NCBI GenBank assembly: GCA_015075635.1
Contig: JABTUA010000002.1
Coordinates: forward strand, 2,856,708 to 2,920,707
Source: Polyangiaceae bacterium
GTDB lineage: Bacteria > Myxococcota_A > Polyangia > Polyangiales > Polyangiaceae
Reading direction: 5' to 3'
Length of the DNA stretch: 64,000 bases
Shown here in pieces: positions 46,435-56,004 of this stretch. How positions within the stretch are numbered: the first letter of the stretch is position 1; every line of letters starts with the position of its first letter. A program made the position numbers and the translations under genes. The notes under the pieces were generated by a model. The model was given only the letters and a program-made list of their open reading frames with translations. It did no database searches and was not told the DNA's origin.

Positions 46435-47385
46435 ATGAAAGCCCGAATCGTCCTCGGTCTCGGCCCTCTGCTCCTCTGCGCGATCGCCTGCGGCTCCGCC
46501 GGAGGCAGCAGCGGCGGCTTCAATGACGCCGGCGTCGGCGGCGCGACCGGCGGCGTCGGCGGCGCGACGGGTGGCTTCGGCGGCGCGACCGGCGGCGTAG
46601 GCGGCGCGACCGGCGGCTTCGGCGGCGCGACCGGCGGGGCCGCGGGTGCCGCAGGCGGCTTCGGCGGCGCGACCGGCGGCTTCGGCGGTGGCACCGGCGC
46701 GACCGGCGGTGGCGGAACGGGAGGCGGCGGTGCGACCTGCGACGAGGCGTCGGACTGCGCGAGCCCCACCACCATGGTCTGCGATCCGGCGACGGCGAAG
46801 TGCGTCGCCGGCCAGTGCTCGGACACCATCGACTGCCAGAGCGGCAAGACCTGCGTCGCGCAAGACGAGAACGCCTCGGTCGGCGCCTGCTACCCCGAGT
46901 GCATCTTCAAGGGCACGCCCTGCGCCGGTGGCGCGACCTGCAAGGTCTCGATGGCGGACAACAGCGGCTTCTGCTGGGGCGCGGGCAGCGCGTCCGAAGG
47001 CCAGAGCTGCAAGGCCACGGCCCTGAACACCGGTTGCGCGACGGGCCTCGTCTGCGCCACGGACCAGAGCGTCTCGGTGTGCCGCAACCAGTGCAGCTTC
47101 TGGTCCGGCAGCCCCGGCTGCCCGAGCGCGCAGCGCTGCGCGCTGATCGGCGTGTGCTTCGCGGAGTCGGGGGACCCCGCAGCGCTCGACGGGACCTGCG
47201 CCAGCGGTTCGACCGGCGGGGAGCCCTGCGGCAACGACGGGGCGGCGTGGCGCGGGCTGTGCGCGAACACCTCCGGCACGACCTACACCTGCCTCAAAGC
47301 CTGTCGCGCGGCGGTGAGCGCCGACTGCCCGAGCGGCAAGACCTGCCAGGTCGCCAGCGGGCAAGACGTGGGCGTCTGCAACTGA
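46435..47385 (+). CDS. GGATGG-repeat lipoprotein with Cys-rich domain
   Basis: 316 residues from ATG 46435. Signal peptide with LLCAIAC, then ~80 residues of GGATGG(V/F)-type hexapeptide repeats, obvious at DNA level. The ~210-residue C-terminal region has about 20 cysteines in units such as CDEASDCASPTTMVCD, CVAGQCSDTIDCQSGKTC, GCATGLVCATDQ and CPSGKTCQVASGQDVGVC, resembling EGF/dickkopf-like small disulfide domains common in myxobacterial lipoproteins. Function unknown. Confidence 0.82.
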   Translation: MKARIVLGLGPLLLCAIACGSAGGSSGGFNDAGVGGATGGVGGATGGFGGATGGVGGATGGFGGATGGAAGAAGGFGGATGGFGGGTGATGGGGTGGGGATCDEASDCASPTTMVCDPATAKCVAGQCSDTIDCQSGKTCVAQDENASVGACYPECIFKGTPCAGGATCKVSMADNSGFCWGAGSASEGQSCKATALNTGCATGLVCATDQSVSVCRNQCSFWSGSPGCPSAQRCALIGVCFAESGDPAALDGTCASGSTGGEPCGNDGAAWRGLCANTSGTTYTCLKACRAAVSADCPSGKTCQVASGQDVGVCN

Positions 47386-47387
47386 GA

Positions 47388-49181
47388 CTAGATCACGCGC
47401 AATCGCCTGGCCTCGACCAGCGGCGGAACCTCCGGCGCGGCGTGCTCGTGCCACGCCGCGAAGTCGTCGGGCAGCGGACCGGGCAGCGTCGGCTGAGCGT
47501 TGCGCTCGAGCAAGATGAAGTCGTGGCGCGCGTCGAGCACGAGGGGCAGCTGCCGCGCGGGCCCGCGCTCCTTGAACCAGGCCCGCGCGCGCTGCACGTT
47601 CTGGATCAGCACGTCGTGCTGCGGATCCGTCTTGGCGGCCCGCAGGAAGAGCTCCTGCATGGCCGGCACGTCCCCGCGCCGGAACGCGATGCACGCGAGG
47701 TAGTTCAGGCACAGGCCCGGGCAGGGGTGCCCCAGCTCGAGCGCGCGCTTCGCGTGGTGCTGGGCGCCGGCCAGATCACCTTCGTGGTAGAGCGCGCCGG
47801 CCAGATCGAGGTGCGCCGCGTGGTACTCGCCGAGCCGCGCCAAGATGGCGCGGAAGTCGGCGGACGTCTCGCGAAATCCGATGCGCAGGCCCTTGTTCTG
47901 GGCGAACCAGTCGCTCATCAGCTTGGCGTCCTCGGGCGTCGCGTCGAAGGGGGTCTTGAGCTCCTGGAAGTCCCCGCTGAAATACACCTCGCGCTTCAGC
48001 CAGCCCGCCTTCTCCGCGTCGTCGAAGTCCGTCGTGCCCGGGTAGATCGAGAGGCACGAGAATAGGTACTCGTGGGGCTGGGCGCGCTCCAGGAACCCGA
48101 GCGTCTCGCGGAACGTCGCCGCCGTCTCGCCGCGGTTCCCGAGCATCATGTAGAAGCGCACGCGGATGCCGAACTTCTTCGCCATCTGCGCGGCTTCCTC
48201 GATCTCTTGCACGCTGATTTTCTTGTTGATGGCGTCGAGGATCGGCTGCGAGCCGCTCTCGACGCCCAGGCTGAGGCGCTGGCAGCCCGCCAGGCGCATC
48301 TCGCGCAACAGCTCCTCGGAGAGCACGTCGACGCGCGTGTCGCAGCTCCACAAGAACGAGAGCCCGCGCTGGCGGATGCCCTGACAGATCTGCAAGGCGC
48401 GCTTGCGATTCGCCGTGAAGGTGTCGTCCTTGATCTGGATCATCTTCACCGGCACGCGTTCCAGCGCGCTGGCCAGCGCGTCCACGACGTACGGGATGCT
48501 CTGCCCGCGGAAGCCGCGACCCCAGCTCGTCTCCGCGCCGCAGAAGGTGCACTGCCAGGGGCAGCCCCGGGAGGTCATCACGATGTGCGTGTCGAAGTGG
48601 CGATGCGGAGACTCGAGCGTGTCCAGGTTGGCGATCGCCGGACGCTCCGGTCCGAGCACCGCCCTGCCCCCCTCGCGGTAGACGCTGCCGGCGATGCCCG
48701 CGAGCGACGCGCCGGAGGCGACGCGCTCCAGGATCTCGTGGAAGGTGTCCTCCGACTCGCCCAGGGTGACCAGGTCGATCTCCGGGTGGTGCTCGAGCAT
48801 CTCTCTGCCGAGCGGGGTCGCGTGCGGCCCGCCGATCACCACCGGCGCCTGGGGGCGGAGGCTCTTCATCAGCCGAGCCACGTAGCCCACGCCGCGCCGG
48901 TTGGCGGTCCAGCACGACATGCCATACACGTCGGCGTCGAGCGCGGAGAGCACCTCCTCGACCCGAGACCAGGCGAAGCCAGACAGGTTCAGCACCTTGA
49001 CGTGATGCCCGGCGCGGATGGCCTGAGCGCCGAGGGAGAACAGCCCGTACGGCGTCTGAAAGAAGTCGGAGTCCAGATCGCCTTCTACGAAGTCCGCCGG
49101 TGGACCCTCGCCACGCGGCGGCGGGGCCTCACCGGGCCGCGGGATCTTCCAAGGCGGTGGGTAGATGAGGGCGACGCGCAC
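47388..49181 (-). CDS. B12-binding-domain radical SAM protein with TPR tail
   Basis: 597 residues. N-terminal ~170: a cobalamin-binding Rossmann-like domain (VALIYPPPW, LGAQAIRAGHHVKVLNLSG, VVIGGPHATPLG, ELVTLGESEDTFHEIL-like segment). Radical SAM core ~195-400 with the cluster motif SRGCPWQCTFCGAE (CxxxCxxC), IQIKDDTFTANRKRAL and LSLGVESGSQPILDAINKKIS. The last ~170 residues contain TPR-like helices (ALYHEGDLAGAQHHAKRALELG). This architecture is typical of methyltransferases or C-C bond-forming enzymes acting on lipids, peptides or antibiotics; the substrate cannot be inferred, and no biosynthetic cluster surrounds it. Confidence 0.92.
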   Translation of the reverse strand: MRVALIYPPPWKIPRPGEAPPPRGEGPPADFVEGDLDSDFFQTPYGLFSLGAQAIRAGHHVKVLNLSGFAWSRVEEVLSALDADVYGMSCWTANRRGVGYVARLMKSLRPQAPVVIGGPHATPLGREMLEHHPEIDLVTLGESEDTFHEILERVASGASLAGIAGSVYREGGRAVLGPERPAIANLDTLESPHRHFDTHIVMTSRGCPWQCTFCGAETSWGRGFRGQSIPYVVDALASALERVPVKMIQIKDDTFTANRKRALQICQGIRQRGLSFLWSCDTRVDVLSEELLREMRLAGCQRLSLGVESGSQPILDAINKKISVQEIEEAAQMAKKFGIRVRFYMMLGNRGETAATFRETLGFLERAQPHEYLFSCLSIYPGTTDFDDAEKAGWLKREVYFSGDFQELKTPFDATPEDAKLMSDWFAQNKGLRIGFRETSADFRAILARLGEYHAAHLDLAGALYHEGDLAGAQHHAKRALELGHPCPGLCLNYLACIAFRRGDVPAMQELFLRAAKTDPQHDVLIQNVQRARAWFKERGPARQLPLVLDARHDFILLERNAQPTLPGPLPDDFAAWHEHAAPEVPPLVEARRLRVI

Positions 49182-49251
49182 GCGACGAGGAGCTTAGAGC
49201 CTGACCCGCGAGGCGCACAGCGCCCGGAGAAAACCCCGGAGTTTCCGCTGC

Positions 49252-49671
49252 TCACTCCACGTCGTAGCTCACGACCAGCTCGTCGTACCCAGCCTCGGCC
49301 GAAACGTACACGTGCATGTCCCAGGTGCCCGGCATGGTGAAGACCACGTTGTTCACGAGATAGGCCCCGTGGCCGTGCTCGCTGCACATCGGCATGTCGC
49401 CGGATCCATGACCGTGCTCCGGGCACCACACGTCGCTGGCCACCAGCGCGCCTTCGAGCGGGCTGCCGTCCGCGTTCGCGAGCTGAAGCCGAACCTCGTT
49501 GTGTCCCACCGCAGGGCTCGCCGTGAACGTGCCTTCGTAGAGGGCGGCCTTCGAGGTCACGGTCACCTCGGACGGCTCTCGCGCCTCGGCGTCGTTGCCG
49601 CAGCCCGCCTGACCGAGCGCGCAGACGAGCAGCCCGACCAGAACATCCAGACGACCGATGCTGTGCTCCAT
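49252..49671 (-). CDS. YtkA/FixH-like small lipoprotein
   Basis: 139 residues from ATG 49671; longer starts at 49716 or 49758 would place a polar segment before the signal. The signal peptide ends in GQAGC. The mature domain (EVTVTSKAALYEGTFTASPAVGHNEVRLQLANADGS-type beta strands, then GTWDMHVYVSAEAG) fits the YtkA/FixH-like immunoglobulin-type fold. A His/Met/Cys-rich insert (CPEHGHGSGDMPMCSEHGHG) could bind copper or another soft metal. Role inferred only: periplasmic metal handling. Confidence 0.75.
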   Translation of the reverse strand: MEHSIGRLDVLVGLLVCALGQAGCGNDAEAREPSEVTVTSKAALYEGTFTASPAVGHNEVRLQLANADGSPLEGALVASDVWCPEHGHGSGDMPMCSEHGHGAYLVNNVVFTMPGTWDMHVYVSAEAGYDELVVSYDVE

Positions 49672-49790
49672 CGGTCCATGGTCTCGGCTCCCGGCCACAT
49701 TGGGGATGACCGCCATCATTTCCGCGCCGCGGCGGCCAGCCGCACCGGGGGGCTGCAAACATCGGGCCAGAAAGGTCTAAGCTCGGGGCG

Positions 49791-50888
49791 ATGGCCGCCG
49801 CCCGCCGCGACTACTACGAGGTCCTCGGCGTCCCCCGCGACGCGGACCCGAAGTCGGTGAAGGATGCCTTCCGCGAGCTCGCCAAGAAGTACCACCCCGA
49901 TCGCAACAAGGCGCCGGACGCCGAGAGCCGGTTCAAGGAAATCGCAGAGGCCTACGCGGTGCTCTCGGACCCCGACAAGCGACGGCAGTACGACGCCGGG
50001 GGCTTCGTCGCGACCGACGGCTTCTCGCAGGACGATCTCTACGGCGGGCTCGATTTCGACGACATCCTGGGCGGGCTCGGGCTGGGCTTCGGCGGGCCGA
50101 GCTTCTTCGACGGCCTGTTCGGCCGGCGGCGGCGCGCGGCCGGCCCGCCGCGCGGATCCGACGTGGAGGTCGTGGTCCCCATCTCGCTCCGGCGCGTGCT
50201 CGAGGGTGGCATGGAGCCCGTGCGCTTTCGCCGCGCGAAGCCCTGCACCGCGTGCAACGGCGGCGGCGCCAAGCCCGGCACGGCGCCGGAGAAGTGCGCG
50301 GCCTGCCAGGGCAGCGGCAAGAAGACGCTCAGCGGCAAGCGCGGGAACACCCTGTTCCAGAGCATCACCGTGTGCGACGTCTGCCACGGTCGCGGGCGGC
50401 ACATCCGAGAGCCCTGCGAGAGCTGCGGCGGCACGGGTCAGGTGCTCGCGCTCGAAGAGGTGAAGGTGCGCATTCCAACCGGCGCACCCGACGGGCTCGT
50501 GCTGCGCGTCGCTGGTCACGGCATGGCCGCGCCCGCCCAAGGCGGCGTTGCCGGCGATCTCCTGGTCGTCCTGCGAAGCGAGCCCGATCCCCGCTTCGAG
50601 CGGCGTGGCAGCGACCTGTTCCGCGTGGAGACGCTGTCCGTGGCCGACGCCGCGCTCGGGACCACCCTCGACGTCGAGACCCTCGACGGCCAGGTGAAGG
50701 TGGCGGTGCCCGCGGGAGCGCAGCAGGACACCCTGCTGCGCGTCCACGGCAAGGGCCTGCCGGAGCTGGGCGGCGAGGAGCGCGGAGACCTGTACCTGGT
50801 GCTGCGCGTCGAAGTACCGAAGCAGCTCTCCACGGAGCAAAGACGCCTGTTCGAGGAGCTACGCAAGCTGGAGAAGCGCGGCTCGTGA
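49791..50888 (+). CDS. dnaJ: DnaJ-type chaperone (J domain, zinc finger)
   Basis: 365 residues. J domain 7-69 with the HPD motif at 35-37, a Gly/Phe-rich stretch, a zinc-binding domain with four CxxCxGxG knuckles (CTACNGGG, CAACQGSG, CDVCHGRG, CESCGGTG), then the two beta-barrel client-binding domains. It should stimulate DnaK ATPase and deliver unfolded clients. No dnaK or grpE is adjacent, so it may be a second, specialised DnaJ. Its TGA overlaps the GTG of the next gene (GTGA), the start of a tightly spaced run of four genes ending in a kinase and an HD-like protein. Confidence 0.93.
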   Translation: MAAARRDYYEVLGVPRDADPKSVKDAFRELAKKYHPDRNKAPDAESRFKEIAEAYAVLSDPDKRRQYDAGGFVATDGFSQDDLYGGLDFDDILGGLGLGFGGPSFFDGLFGRRRRAAGPPRGSDVEVVVPISLRRVLEGGMEPVRFRRAKPCTACNGGGAKPGTAPEKCAACQGSGKKTLSGKRGNTLFQSITVCDVCHGRGRHIREPCESCGGTGQVLALEEVKVRIPTGAPDGLVLRVAGHGMAAPAQGGVAGDLLVVLRSEPDPRFERRGSDLFRVETLSVADAALGTTLDVETLDGQVKVAVPAGAQQDTLLRVHGKGLPELGGEERGDLYLVLRVEVPKQLSTEQRRLFEELRKLEKRGS

Positions 50889-51391
50889 CGCGAGGCAAGC
50901 AGCTCCTGATCGCGGGCGTGCTGCTCGTCGGCTTCGCCTCGATCTTCGTACGACCCGCGAGCGAGGAGAGGGCGGCACGAGCGGCGTTCGAGCGTCTGGT
51001 CGCGACGCTGGCCGACAAGCCTGGCGAAGCGCCGGTCGCGCGCGAAGCGCGGTTGCGTCGCGAGCTCGCGAGCCTGGTGGATTCGGACGTGCATGTCACC
51101 CTCCCTGGCGGGGAGTCGCTCCAGGGACGCGATGCGTTCATCACGAAGGCGCTGGAGCTCGGGCGAGGTCGGCGCCCGGTGATCAGCCTCCAAGAGGTCC
51201 GCACCGGTCGACCTGGCAGAGGGCTGGTGCGCGTGGCGTTCGAGGTCCTCGTGTCGGACTCGCAAGCCGGTGACCTGCACGCCGCGCCGCGCGCTGGCGA
51301 GGCCGAGATGGCGAAAAGTGACCAAGGCTTTCGCCTGCACTGGCTCGAGGTCGGTGACGAGGCCCGCGCAGAGCCCGAACCCAGACCGTGA
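50885..51391 (+). CDS. Membrane-anchored hypothetical protein, NTF2-like
   Basis: 168 residues from GTG 50885. An N-terminal hydrophobic segment (LLIAGVLLVGFASIFV) anchors or exports it. The rest resembles an NTF2/SnoaL-like cone (ERAARAAFERLVATLAD, DSDVHVTLPGGESLQGRDAFITKALEL, LVRVAFEVLVSDSQAGDL), a fold used for ligand binding or as a scaffold. Overlap with dnaJ indicates coupled translation. Function unknown. Confidence 0.75.
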   Translation: MTRGKQLLIAGVLLVGFASIFVRPASEERAARAAFERLVATLADKPGEAPVAREARLRRELASLVDSDVHVTLPGGESLQGRDAFITKALELGRGRRPVISLQEVRTGRPGRGLVRVAFEVLVSDSQAGDLHAAPRAGEAEMAKSDQGFRLHWLEVGDEARAEPEPRP

Positions 51392-51447
51392 GCGCTTGCC
51401 CGCCTGGTGCTGCGGTCCTACCTTGAAGGTCCCGTCAGGCGCGCGAA

Positions 51448-54400
51448 ATGGACGACGAAGACCTCTTCGAAGCCGAGTGCCGGAAGCGCGTCGGGACCGG
51501 GATCGGGGGCAAGTGGCACCTGGACCGCCTGCTCGGCGTCGGCGGCATGGCCGCGGTCTACGGCGCCACCCACCGCAACGGGCGCACCGCGGCGCTGAAG
51601 CTCTTGCACGAGAAGTACGCGCAGATCCCCCAGGTGCGCCAGCGCTTCCTGCGCGAGGCGTACATCGCCAACAAGATCAACCACCCGGGCGTGGTGCGCG
51701 TGGACGACGACGACGTCACGCCGACCGGCCAGCCTTTTCTGGTCATGGAGCTGCTCGACGGCGAGTCGCTGGAGCGCGTGCAGACCCGCTACGGCGGCAA
51801 GGTTCCCCCCGCGGAGGTGATGCGCCTGCTCGAGCGGGTGCTCGACGTGATGGAGGAGGCGCACGCCGCCGGCATCGTGCACCGCGACCTCAAGCCGGAG
51901 AACTTGTTCCTGACCCGCGACGGACAGGTCAAGGTCCTCGACTTCGGTATCGCACGGCTGCTCGAGGCCACCGAAGGACAGAGTCGCACCCGCACGGGGT
52001 TGGTGATGGGGACTCCGGCGTTCATGGCGCCGGAGCAGGCGCTCGGCCGCTGGTCGAAGGTGGACGCGCGTACCGACCTCTGGGCCATCGGCGCCATCGC
52101 CTTCACGATGATCACCGGTCGCATGGTCCACGACGCGCCGAGCGGTAACGAGACGTTGGTGCTCGCCGCGTCCAAGCCGGCGCCGTCGCTGGCGCGCTTC
52201 TCGGACGCCCCGCTCGCGGTGGTGCGCTGCGTGGATCGCGCGCTCGCCTACGATCAGGCCAAGCGCTTCGACGACGCCGCCAGCATGCACGGCGACGTGC
52301 TCAGGGTCCTGGCGGAGCTCACTCGGGCCGCCCCGGCCCCGCCCACTCGGGGCTCGGCACCGCCCGTTTCCCAGCCCTCATCGCCCCGGGCCGAGCACGT
52401 CTCGCGCCCGCCCGAGCGCGTTTCGCTCCCCGGCGGACACGTCTCGCTGCCGCGCGTCACCCGACCGCCGGCCACGGCGCGCGCCGGGAGCTCCGCCCCG
52501 CCGGTCACGGCCCGCGCTCGGAGCTCCGCCCCGCCGGCCCACATTCCCTCCCTCGACCTCTCGATCGAGCGCCCGAGCGCGGCTCCCGTACGCGCTGCGC
52601 CGGAAGCGGAGACTTTGTACGACCCCGCCCGGGACGAGCGCGAGCGCCGCGCCGAGGACGCGCTCGAGGCGTTCGACGAGCGCTTCACCGGAAGCGGCGA
52701 CGCCGCCGCGCTCGCCGAGGCGTTCCGTCAGCTCGAGAACGCGCTCTTCACGCGCCAGCAGTACGGCGCTGCCCACCCGGAGACTGCCCGCCACTTCGAG
52801 CGTGCCTTCAAGGCCTGCGAGAAGGCCCTGGCCCAGAGCGACGAGGCGCTGGTCTGGCGGGTCACCCCCTACGCCTTCACCCTGGGCGAGAGCGTGGTGT
52901 GGGAGCCCCGCGCGCCGTTCGACCGCATCCCCTACCAGCTCTTCGCCGATGGCGTGCGATTGATCGGGCTGCTCTCCGGCGTGCGGCAAGACGAGATCAC
53001 CGAGCTCTTGCGGGTCATCACCCTGGACCGCGTGCGTGACGTGTCGCCCGACGACGACTTCGTGACGCTGCTCTGGGACGCCAACTTCGAGCACGTCGTC
53101 TACCGAGCCATCGACACCTTCAGCGAAGGCGAACAGGCGAGCCGCGCCGCCTTCGAGAAGGCGGCCGGAGAGATCACCGCGCTGGCCAACTTCGACACCA
53201 GCTTCCAGCTCGAGGAGTGCTGGCAGGACGCGCAGAAAGGCGCGGGGGTCGAGTCCGCGGCGGGGCGAGAAGCGCGGCTGAAGCAGCTGCTCTCGCTCGG
53301 CGCCACCCGAGATCGAGAAGCGCTGGTCCAGGCCGAGTCCTTCCAGCTGCGCGACCTCGGGCCAGACACCGGCAGCGCCGGCGCCGTCGACATCGACGCG
53401 ACGACGCTCGAGGTCGTGCGCGCCCGGCTCGCGGACACGGCCGGTGTCGACGAGCGCTTCGTGAAGGTGCTGGCCGAGGCCTTCCGCGCTGGCCGGCGCC
53501 TGAACGCCGCGGGGGCCATCACGGTTCCGCTGCGCGCGACGCTGGATGGGCTCGCGGAGTCCGCGCCGGCCGCGGCCGCGCGCTTCGTGACCTCGCTCTT
53601 CGCTTGCTTCGATGACCGAGAGGCTCCGGGCGAAGGCGCGGAGCTCAGGGGTGCCCTGGCCCGCGGGGTCATCTCCGAGCGCGCCCTGCGCGCGCTGCTC
53701 GCCACGGCGACGGACCCGGACCCGAGCCCCGCCAGCCTCCAGCTGCTCCGGGAAATCCTCGACGTCTCCGGCAACGCCTTCGTTCCCGTCGTGCTCGAGA
53801 CGTTCCTCCAAGGCAAAGCGGGAACCCTCGGGGGCGCCCTCTCGGACTACCTCGCGCGCAACGCGGAGGGCCACGAAGAGCACATCGCGACGGCCTTCGC
53901 AGGGGTCGATCTGGACACCGGCCTCGCGCTGGTGCGGGTCCTCGGGCGCCTGGGCACGCCGGCGGCGCGGGCAGCGGTGCTCCGGGCCGCGGAGAGCCCC
54001 CACGCCGTCGTGCGCATCGAGGCCTTGGCCCACCTGGACGGTGCCGGCGAGCGCCTGCGCCTCGAGCTTCGCACGCTGATCGAAGATCCGGTTCCCGAGG
54101 TCCGGGTCTCCGCGCTCCGCGCGATTCGCGAGCGACAGATCAAGGCGGCCGGGCCCGCGCTGGCCATGCGCGCGAAGTCCGCGGTCTTCGACAAGCTCTC
54201 CGTGGACGAGCGCCGTCAGATCTTGAGCACGCTCGCGACCCTGGCTCCCGCACGCGCCGAGGAGCTGTGCACGGAGCTGCTCGGCGACTCGCGCTTGCTC
54301 ACGATTTCTGCCCACGAAGAGAGCCGAGCCCTGGCCGCCGAGGTGCTGGGACAGATCGCGTCGACCCGGGAGTCGCTGGAGGCGCTCGATGACGCGAGCA

Positions 54401-54579
54401 CCGGGCGCTTTCGCTACAGCGAACGAGTGCGGACCTCGGCGGTCTTCGCCAAGGAGCAGGCCGTGCTCCGTCTCTCGCAACAGCCGCCCGCACCCGTGCT
54501 GACGTCGCGCCCGGCGCCTCCGCACAGCGTGCACCCGGAAAGCCCGCTCGACGCCTCCACCCCGAAGAGGCGTTCATGA
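51448..54579 (+). CDS. Ser/Thr protein kinase with HEAT-like C-terminal region
   Basis: 1043 residues. Kinase domain ~22-285 with Gly loop GVGGMAAVYG (30-39), Lys51, HRDLKPEN (145-152), DFG (165-167) and APE near 188; all catalytic residues are present, so it should be active. A ~100-residue Pro/Ser/Arg linker follows (~290-390), then ~600 residues of alpha helices. The later part reads as HEAT-like repeats (LVRVLGRLGTPAARAAVLRAAESPHAVVRIEALAHL, LIEDPVPEVRVSALRAIRER). No transmembrane segment is seen, so it is cytoplasmic. Its TGA overlaps the ATG of the next gene. The FHA regulator at 8486 is the type of protein that could read its phosphorylation; that link is inference. Confidence 0.94.
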   Translation: MDDEDLFEAECRKRVGTGIGGKWHLDRLLGVGGMAAVYGATHRNGRTAALKLLHEKYAQIPQVRQRFLREAYIANKINHPGVVRVDDDDVTPTGQPFLVMELLDGESLERVQTRYGGKVPPAEVMRLLERVLDVMEEAHAAGIVHRDLKPENLFLTRDGQVKVLDFGIARLLEATEGQSRTRTGLVMGTPAFMAPEQALGRWSKVDARTDLWAIGAIAFTMITGRMVHDAPSGNETLVLAASKPAPSLARFSDAPLAVVRCVDRALAYDQAKRFDDAASMHGDVLRVLAELTRAAPAPPTRGSAPPVSQPSSPRAEHVSRPPERVSLPGGHVSLPRVTRPPATARAGSSAPPVTARARSSAPPAHIPSLDLSIERPSAAPVRAAPEAETLYDPARDERERRAEDALEAFDERFTGSGDAAALAEAFRQLENALFTRQQYGAAHPETARHFERAFKACEKALAQSDEALVWRVTPYAFTLGESVVWEPRAPFDRIPYQLFADGVRLIGLLSGVRQDEITELLRVITLDRVRDVSPDDDFVTLLWDANFEHVVYRAIDTFSEGEQASRAAFEKAAGEITALANFDTSFQLEECWQDAQKGAGVESAAGREARLKQLLSLGATRDREALVQAESFQLRDLGPDTGSAGAVDIDATTLEVVRARLADTAGVDERFVKVLAEAFRAGRRLNAAGAITVPLRATLDGLAESAPAAAARFVTSLFACFDDREAPGEGAELRGALARGVISERALRALLATATDPDPSPASLQLLREILDVSGNAFVPVVLETFLQGKAGTLGGALSDYLARNAEGHEEHIATAFAGVDLDTGLALVRVLGRLGTPAARAAVLRAAESPHAVVRIEALAHLDGAGERLRLELRTLIEDPVPEVRVSALRAIRERQIKAAGPALAMRAKSAVFDKLSVDERRQILSTLATLAPARAEELCTELLGDSRLLTISAHEESRALAAEVLGQIASTRESLEALDDASTGRFRYSERVRTSAVFAKEQAVLRLSQQPPAPVLTSRPAPPHSVHPESPLDASTPKRRS

Positions 54580-56000
54580 CTCAGAGCCTTCTGCCCAACC
54601 TCGCGTCCAACGCGCTTGCGGAGCAGATCCAGGACCGCGGCGCCGACGTGACCACCGCGATCTTCCGTCTCGCCAAGAACGCGCTGGTGCATTCCATGGA
54701 CAACGACGCGGCCGTCGAGGCCGCGTCGCGCGCGCTGGAGGTTCTGCAGTCGTTCACGCGGGAGCTGGGCAGCGCCGCCACGATCACCTTCGCGGACGAC
54801 ACGATCTTCGTCTGCGGACAGCTGCTCCGGGCCTCCCGCGGCGTCTACGAGTCGGCCAGCGAGCTCGGCAGGACGCTGGCGCGCGCCGGAGTGTCCGAGG
54901 TCGCCTTCGAGCCCGGGCTGACGCGGGAAGGGCTGCGTGAGTTCGGGCAGGCGCTGGCGACGGCGCTGCGCGCTCCCGACCAGCGAGACGCGCTGCTCCA
55001 GGCGAAGATCCCGAGCGTCAGCCTGCGCGCGGCGGAGCCGACCCTGCTCTCGCGCCAGCGCGAGGACGAAGGCGCGCCGACCGAGCGCGCCGTGCGCTTC
55101 TACGCCACGGCGCTGGTGGTAATGCGGCGGTTCTACGAGGACCTCGCGGCAGGCCGCCGGCTGGTCCCCCACCGGGTGAAGCGCCTGGCCCAGCGCCTGG
55201 TCGTGCTGACGGAGGAGAGGAACCCTGCGCTGCTCGGCATCGCGGCGCTGGCCGCCGCGCACCGCGACGACGCCGCCCGCGCCGTCCAGTCGGCGATCTT
55301 GGCGGTGCTCTTGGCGCGGGAGATCACGCCGGAGCGCCAGCCAATGGTCCGGCTCGCGATGAGCGCTCTTCTGGCCGACGCCGGCCGCATTCGCCTGTCC
55401 GCCGGCTCGTCGAGCCCCCTCGGCGGCCTGTCCGACGAAGAAGAGAGCTGGGTCCCGGCCGTCACGGCGCTCTTCTGCATCGCGACCGGCGGCGTCAACC
55501 CCCACAGCGCCGAGCGCACCGTGACCGTCTTCGAGACGACCTGGCTCGAGCGCAGCGCCGTGCTCGGCCCGTGCCGGATCGACGAGACCCCGCTCACCCA
55601 ATCCGAGCTCCTGGCCTTCGTGCGCAAGCTGGTCGATCACATCGCGCCGTGCGACGCACGTCCTGCGCTCTCACCCGCCGAGGCGGTGGACGCAATGGCC
55701 GCGGATCCGAGCGCGAGCCGCTTCCTGGTGCGCCTCCTGATCCGCACGCTCGGGATGGTCCCGGCCGGCAGCGTCGTGGAGCTGGACAGCGGCGAGTGGG
55801 CCGTGGTCATCGCGACCTCGGCGCGGGCGACCGGCGCCCCGGTGCTGCGCGTGGTGACCGATGCCAAGGGTACGCCGCTCTCGCACCCCACTACGCTGGA
55901 TCTGGGCGCAACGATCGCCGGCCGGAACGCGCCGGCGATCCGGCGCGTGCTCTCGGCGTCGGAGGCCCGCTTCAACGTGACTCGGGCGTTCTTGCACTGA
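54576..56000 (+). CDS. Degenerate HD-GYP-like protein
   Basis: 474 residues, start overlapping the kinase stop (ATGA). Residues ~1-160 are helical with an unknown beta segment (ITFADDTIFVCGQLLRAS). Residues ~175-400 follow the layout of HD-GYP proteins (AARAVQSAILAVLLAREI, LAMSALLADAGRIRL, RTLGMVPAGSVVELDSGEWAVVI, PVLRVVTDAKG), but the metal-binding His-Asp of ALLHDIG-type sequence is replaced (LLADAG) and no GYP-type motif is visible. It therefore probably lacks cyclic-di-GMP phosphodiesterase activity and may be a scaffold or sensor working with the kinase. The pairing is likely functional because of the coupled translation. Confidence 0.82.
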   Translation: MTQSLLPNLASNALAEQIQDRGADVTTAIFRLAKNALVHSMDNDAAVEAASRALEVLQSFTRELGSAATITFADDTIFVCGQLLRASRGVYESASELGRTLARAGVSEVAFEPGLTREGLREFGQALATALRAPDQRDALLQAKIPSVSLRAAEPTLLSRQREDEGAPTERAVRFYATALVVMRRFYEDLAAGRRLVPHRVKRLAQRLVVLTEERNPALLGIAALAAAHRDDAARAVQSAILAVLLAREITPERQPMVRLAMSALLADAGRIRLSAGSSSPLGGLSDEEESWVPAVTALFCIATGGVNPHSAERTVTVFETTWLERSAVLGPCRIDETPLTQSELLAFVRKLVDHIAPCDARPALSPAEAVDAMAADPSASRFLVRLLIRTLGMVPAGSVVELDSGEWAVVIATSARATGAPVLRVVTDAKGTPLSHPTTLDLGATIAGRNAPAIRRVLSASEARFNVTRAFLH

Positions 56001-56004
56001 GCGC

